From an uncultured Verrucomicrobiota bacterium (GTDB lineage Bacteria > Verrucomicrobiota > Kiritimatiellia > RFP12 > UBA1067): a DNA stretch of 7,405 nucleotides. A program made the translations under genes and the position numbers. Shown here piece after piece: positions 6,348 through 7,405 of the stretch. The DNA is taken from positions 1-7,405 of the forward strand of contig CAMPAF010000146.1 in assembly GCA_946631535.1 (NCBI GenBank), written 5' to 3'. The first letter of the stretch is position 1, and every line of letters starts with the position of its first letter. Below the pieces are notes generated by a model. The model saw only the letters and a list, made by a program, of their open reading frames with translations. It was not told the origin of the DNA and ran no database searches.

Positions 6348-6581
6348 TCAGTTGCCCAGTTCCTTGATGTTCTTGGGGTCGGCCGGATTCTCGATAGACT
6401 CGACTGCCGACTTCGCCTGGCTGCCGAGGTCGCTGTCTATCGCCTCGGTGGCGCCAGCCACCTTCTTGGCGGTCGCCTTGCCGAAGTACGTGAACACCGC
6501 GATCAGCGAGATCGCGATCAACGCCACGATGATGATGTACTCAACCATCGTCTGGCCCTTCTTGCTCTTGCGCTTCATCAT
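6348..6581 (-). CDS. Flp-type pilin (77 aa)
   Basis: A Flp/Tad-family mini-pilin. It has the basic leader MMKRKSKKG (1-9), then Q10-T-M-V-E14-Y15 and a hydrophobic helix IIIVALIAISLIAVFTYFG (16-34). Gly|Gln cleavage with Glu at +5 and Tyr at +6 is the Flp hallmark. The remaining 43 residues are polar and probably helical (ATAKKVAGATEAIDSDLG, then SQAKSAVESIENPADPKN), a little longer than minimal Flp pilins. The start has AAGGAG 8 bases upstream, the strongest ribosome site in this operon, consistent with a major subunit made in excess. A second ATG directly follows (6578). It lies 36 nt after the shorter pilin and 1 nt before the first TadE-like gene. Confidence 0.9.
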   Translation of the reverse strand: MMKRKSKKGQTMVEYIIIVALIAISLIAVFTYFGKATAKKVAGATEAIDSDLGSQAKSAVESIENPADPKNIKELGN

Positions 6582-6589
6582 TTCCGTTT

Positions 6590-6595
6590 CTCCTT
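6590..6595 (-). promoter_or_regulatory. Strong ribosome binding site of the 77-aa Flp pilin
   Basis: AAGGAG on the minus strand, inside a purine-rich run of GGAAGGAAGGAG, 8 bases from the ATG at 6581. It contrasts with the absent or weak sites of the 54-aa pilin, the first TadE-like gene and the TadG-like gene, and would favour high output of this subunit. Confidence 0.7.
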
Positions 6596-6617
6596 CCTTC
6601 CGCTCCGGGCTTTGCCG

Positions 6618-6782
6618 TCACGGATAGTCGCTTGTGACCATTTCCGCCGTCTGCTGGGCACCCCGGCGCGCGGCGGACACGAAATACTCCAAGGCCCACA
6701 CGACCGCGATCAGCGCCACGAACACGAGGATGTATTCGAGCGCCGCCTGGCCTGACCTGTCCTTTGGCCCTGACAATTTCAT
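6618..6782 (-). CDS. Flp-type mini-pilin (54 aa), first gene of the Tad-like operon
   Basis: A very short Flp-like protein: MKLSGPKDRSG (1-11), then Q12-A-A-L-E16-Y17 and the hydrophobic helix ILVFVALIAVVWALEYFV (18-35). Gly|Gln with Glu at +5 and Tyr at +6 matches Flp processing. Only about 19 residues follow the helix (SAARRGAQQTAEMVTSDYP), giving a mature peptide of 43 residues with a near-terminal aromatic, as in classic Flp subunits. The ATG at 6782 gives a normal leader. A TTG at 6818 would add 12 residues and is less likely. No SD precedes the ATG, and a plausible promoter ends just upstream, so the mRNA may be leaderless. Two different Flp-like genes side by side suggest one major and one minor subunit. 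Confidence 0.82.
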   Translation of the reverse strand: MKLSGPKDRSGQAALEYILVFVALIAVVWALEYFVSAARRGAQQTAEMVTSDYP

Positions 6783-6789
6783 GTCAAGA

Positions 6790-6818
6790 AGTTTAGCAGT
6801 TTCCCGCCCCCGCGGCAA
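6790..6818 (-). promoter_or_regulatory. Candidate sigma70-type promoter of the Tad-like operon
   Basis: On the minus strand, TTGCCG (6818-6813) and TAAACT (6795-6790) are separated by exactly 17 bases, each matching consensus at 4 of 6 positions. Transcription would begin near 6783, essentially at the ATG at 6782. An alternative -10, CATAAT (6832-6827), would give a leader of about 38 nt but has no good -35. Confidence 0.35.
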
Positions 6819-6830
6819 GGCGAAAGATTA

Positions 6831-6839
6831 TGCTATACT
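6831..6839 (+). promoter_or_regulatory. Extended -10 promoter of the serine acetyltransferase gene
   Basis: TGCTATACT fits the extended -10 form TGnTATAAT with one mismatch (C for A). No -35 match lies 17 bases upstream (CGCGGC), as is common for extended -10 promoters. The start point would fall at about 6845-6847, leaving 3-5 nt before the ATG at 6850, where no Shine-Dalgarno sequence is present. Confidence 0.5.
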
Positions 6840-6849
6840 ATTCACCCAC

Positions 6850-7405
6850 ATGGACATCAAGGATCTAGCAAAGAACTTCCTCCCCTGCCAGGAGTGTGCG
6901 CTCGCAAACATGGCGGAGACGGTGAACCTGCCCGGATCGGCGCAGGTCGCCGCCACGCTGCAGGACATCTTCTCGCTGCTCTTCCCGGGCTGCCACGGGC
7001 ACGGCCCCGTGCCGCACGGGCAGTGCCACGAGCACGTGGAGCGGCTTTTCGCGCGCATCGCCGCCGAGATCGAGGAGCAGATACTCCAGGTGCTCCGCTA
7101 CGAGTGCAGGGAAAAGGGCGTGGACATGTCCGTTGAGGCCAACGCCGCCCGCGCGCGCACGCTGGCCGAGATATTCATGGCCGAGCTGCCCGCGATCCAC
7201 AAGACGCTCCAGGAGGACATCGCCGCGGCCTACGAGGGCGACCCCGCCGCCATCAGCAAGATGGAGGTCGTCATGGCCTACCCCGGCTTCCGCGCCATCA
7301 CAGTCCACCGCATCGCCCACACGCTCCACAGCCTGCAGGTGCCCATCCTCCCGCGCGTGATGAGCGAGATCGCCCATTCCGAGACGGGCATCGACATCCA
7401 TCCCG
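6850..7405 (+). CDS. cysE: Serine O-acetyltransferase (CysE/EpsC type), 3' end cut by window edge
   Basis: The first 185 residues of serine O-acetyltransferase, which makes O-acetyl-L-serine from serine and acetyl-CoA for cysteine synthesis in the cytoplasm. The alpha-helical N-terminal domain includes FSLLFPG (41-47), as in the longer EpsC-type enzymes. The signature LQEDIAAAYEGDPAA (120-134), YPGFRAITVHRIAHTL (144-159) and VPILPRVMSEIAHSETGIDIHP (from 164) is diagnostic. The window ends where the next residue should be the Gly of the IHPGA turn that opens the left-handed beta-helix; the catalytic His lies beyond. Unusually, the N-terminal part is rich in Cys and His (C13, C16, C48, H49, H51, H56, C59, H60, H62). 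It is divergently transcribed from the Tad-like operon across 67 bp, with no SD. The name epsC is also used for this type. Confidence 0.92.
   Translation, partial: MDIKDLAKNFLPCQECALANMAETVNLPGSAQVAATLQDIFSLLFPGCHGHGPVPHGQCHEHVERLFARIAAEIEEQILQVLRYECREKGVDMSVEANAARARTLAEIFMAELPAIHKTLQEDIAAAYEGDPAAISKMEVVMAYPGFRAITVHRIAHTLHSLQVPILPRVMSEIAHSETGIDIHP

Noticed and set aside
6865..7401. Minus-strand open frame opposite cysE
   Set aside because: It is the antisense of a clearly recognisable serine acetyltransferase and has no motifs of its own.

Overview
The window is GC-rich, densely coded DNA from a bacterium. Nothing in it is an unambiguous taxonomic marker. A compact Tad-type pseudopilin cluster next to secreted plant-polysaccharide hydrolases, high GC at third codon positions and weak Shine-Dalgarno use at some starts would fit the PVC group (Kiritimatiellota, Lentisphaerota or Verrucomicrobiota, perhaps a gut lineage). 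That placement is inference. No RNA genes, CRISPR arrays, transposase genes or phage genes were seen.

Layout from left to right. (1) 1-1270, minus strand: the N-terminal 423 residues of a secreted GH31-type glycosidase, cut off by the window edge just before the expected catalytic Asp. (2) 1280-3346, minus: a complete secreted GH115-like alpha-glucuronidase directly upstream of the GH31 gene and 9 bp from it. (3) 3347-3572: a 226-bp AT-richer intergenic region. It holds a striking 130-bp nested palindrome (3377-3506), two compact hairpins, and a possible 48-codon leader ORF ending 3 nt before the GH115 start. (4) 3573-6782, minus: six tightly packed genes for a Tad/Flp-like pseudopilin set. 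In transcription order these are two Flp-type mini-pilins (54 and 77 aa), a TadE-like protein (187 aa), a TadG-like protein (464 aa), a second TadE-like protein (156 aa) and an unrecognised 120-aa membrane-anchored or secreted protein. (5) 6783-6849: a 67-bp divergent promoter region. (6) 6850-7405, plus: the N-terminal 185 residues of serine O-acetyltransferase (CysE/EpsC type), cut off by the window edge just as the hexapeptide-repeat domain begins.

The Tad-like genes overlap or nearly abut (1-nt gap, then 4-, 11- and 4-nt overlaps), so they are almost certainly one operon. All four recognisable pseudopilins carry the Gly|Gln...Glu(+5) prepilin-peptidase pattern, while the TadG-like protein keeps Gly-Gln but lacks Glu(+5). 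No ATPase, inner-membrane TadB/C, secretin or peptidase is present, so the set must rely on machinery encoded elsewhere or continue outside the window. The GH115/GH31 pair forms a second transcription unit, plausibly for hemicellulose side-chain removal, and the palindromic element is its leader.

The best candidate for something undescribed is the 3377-3506 element. Two roughly 65-nt halves face each other, with 31-bp outer arms matching at 26 of 31 positions. Each half contains a hairpin with the core GCGCAACYGCGC. The start codon of the small ORF falls exactly in the 3-nt mismatch bubble of the arm.
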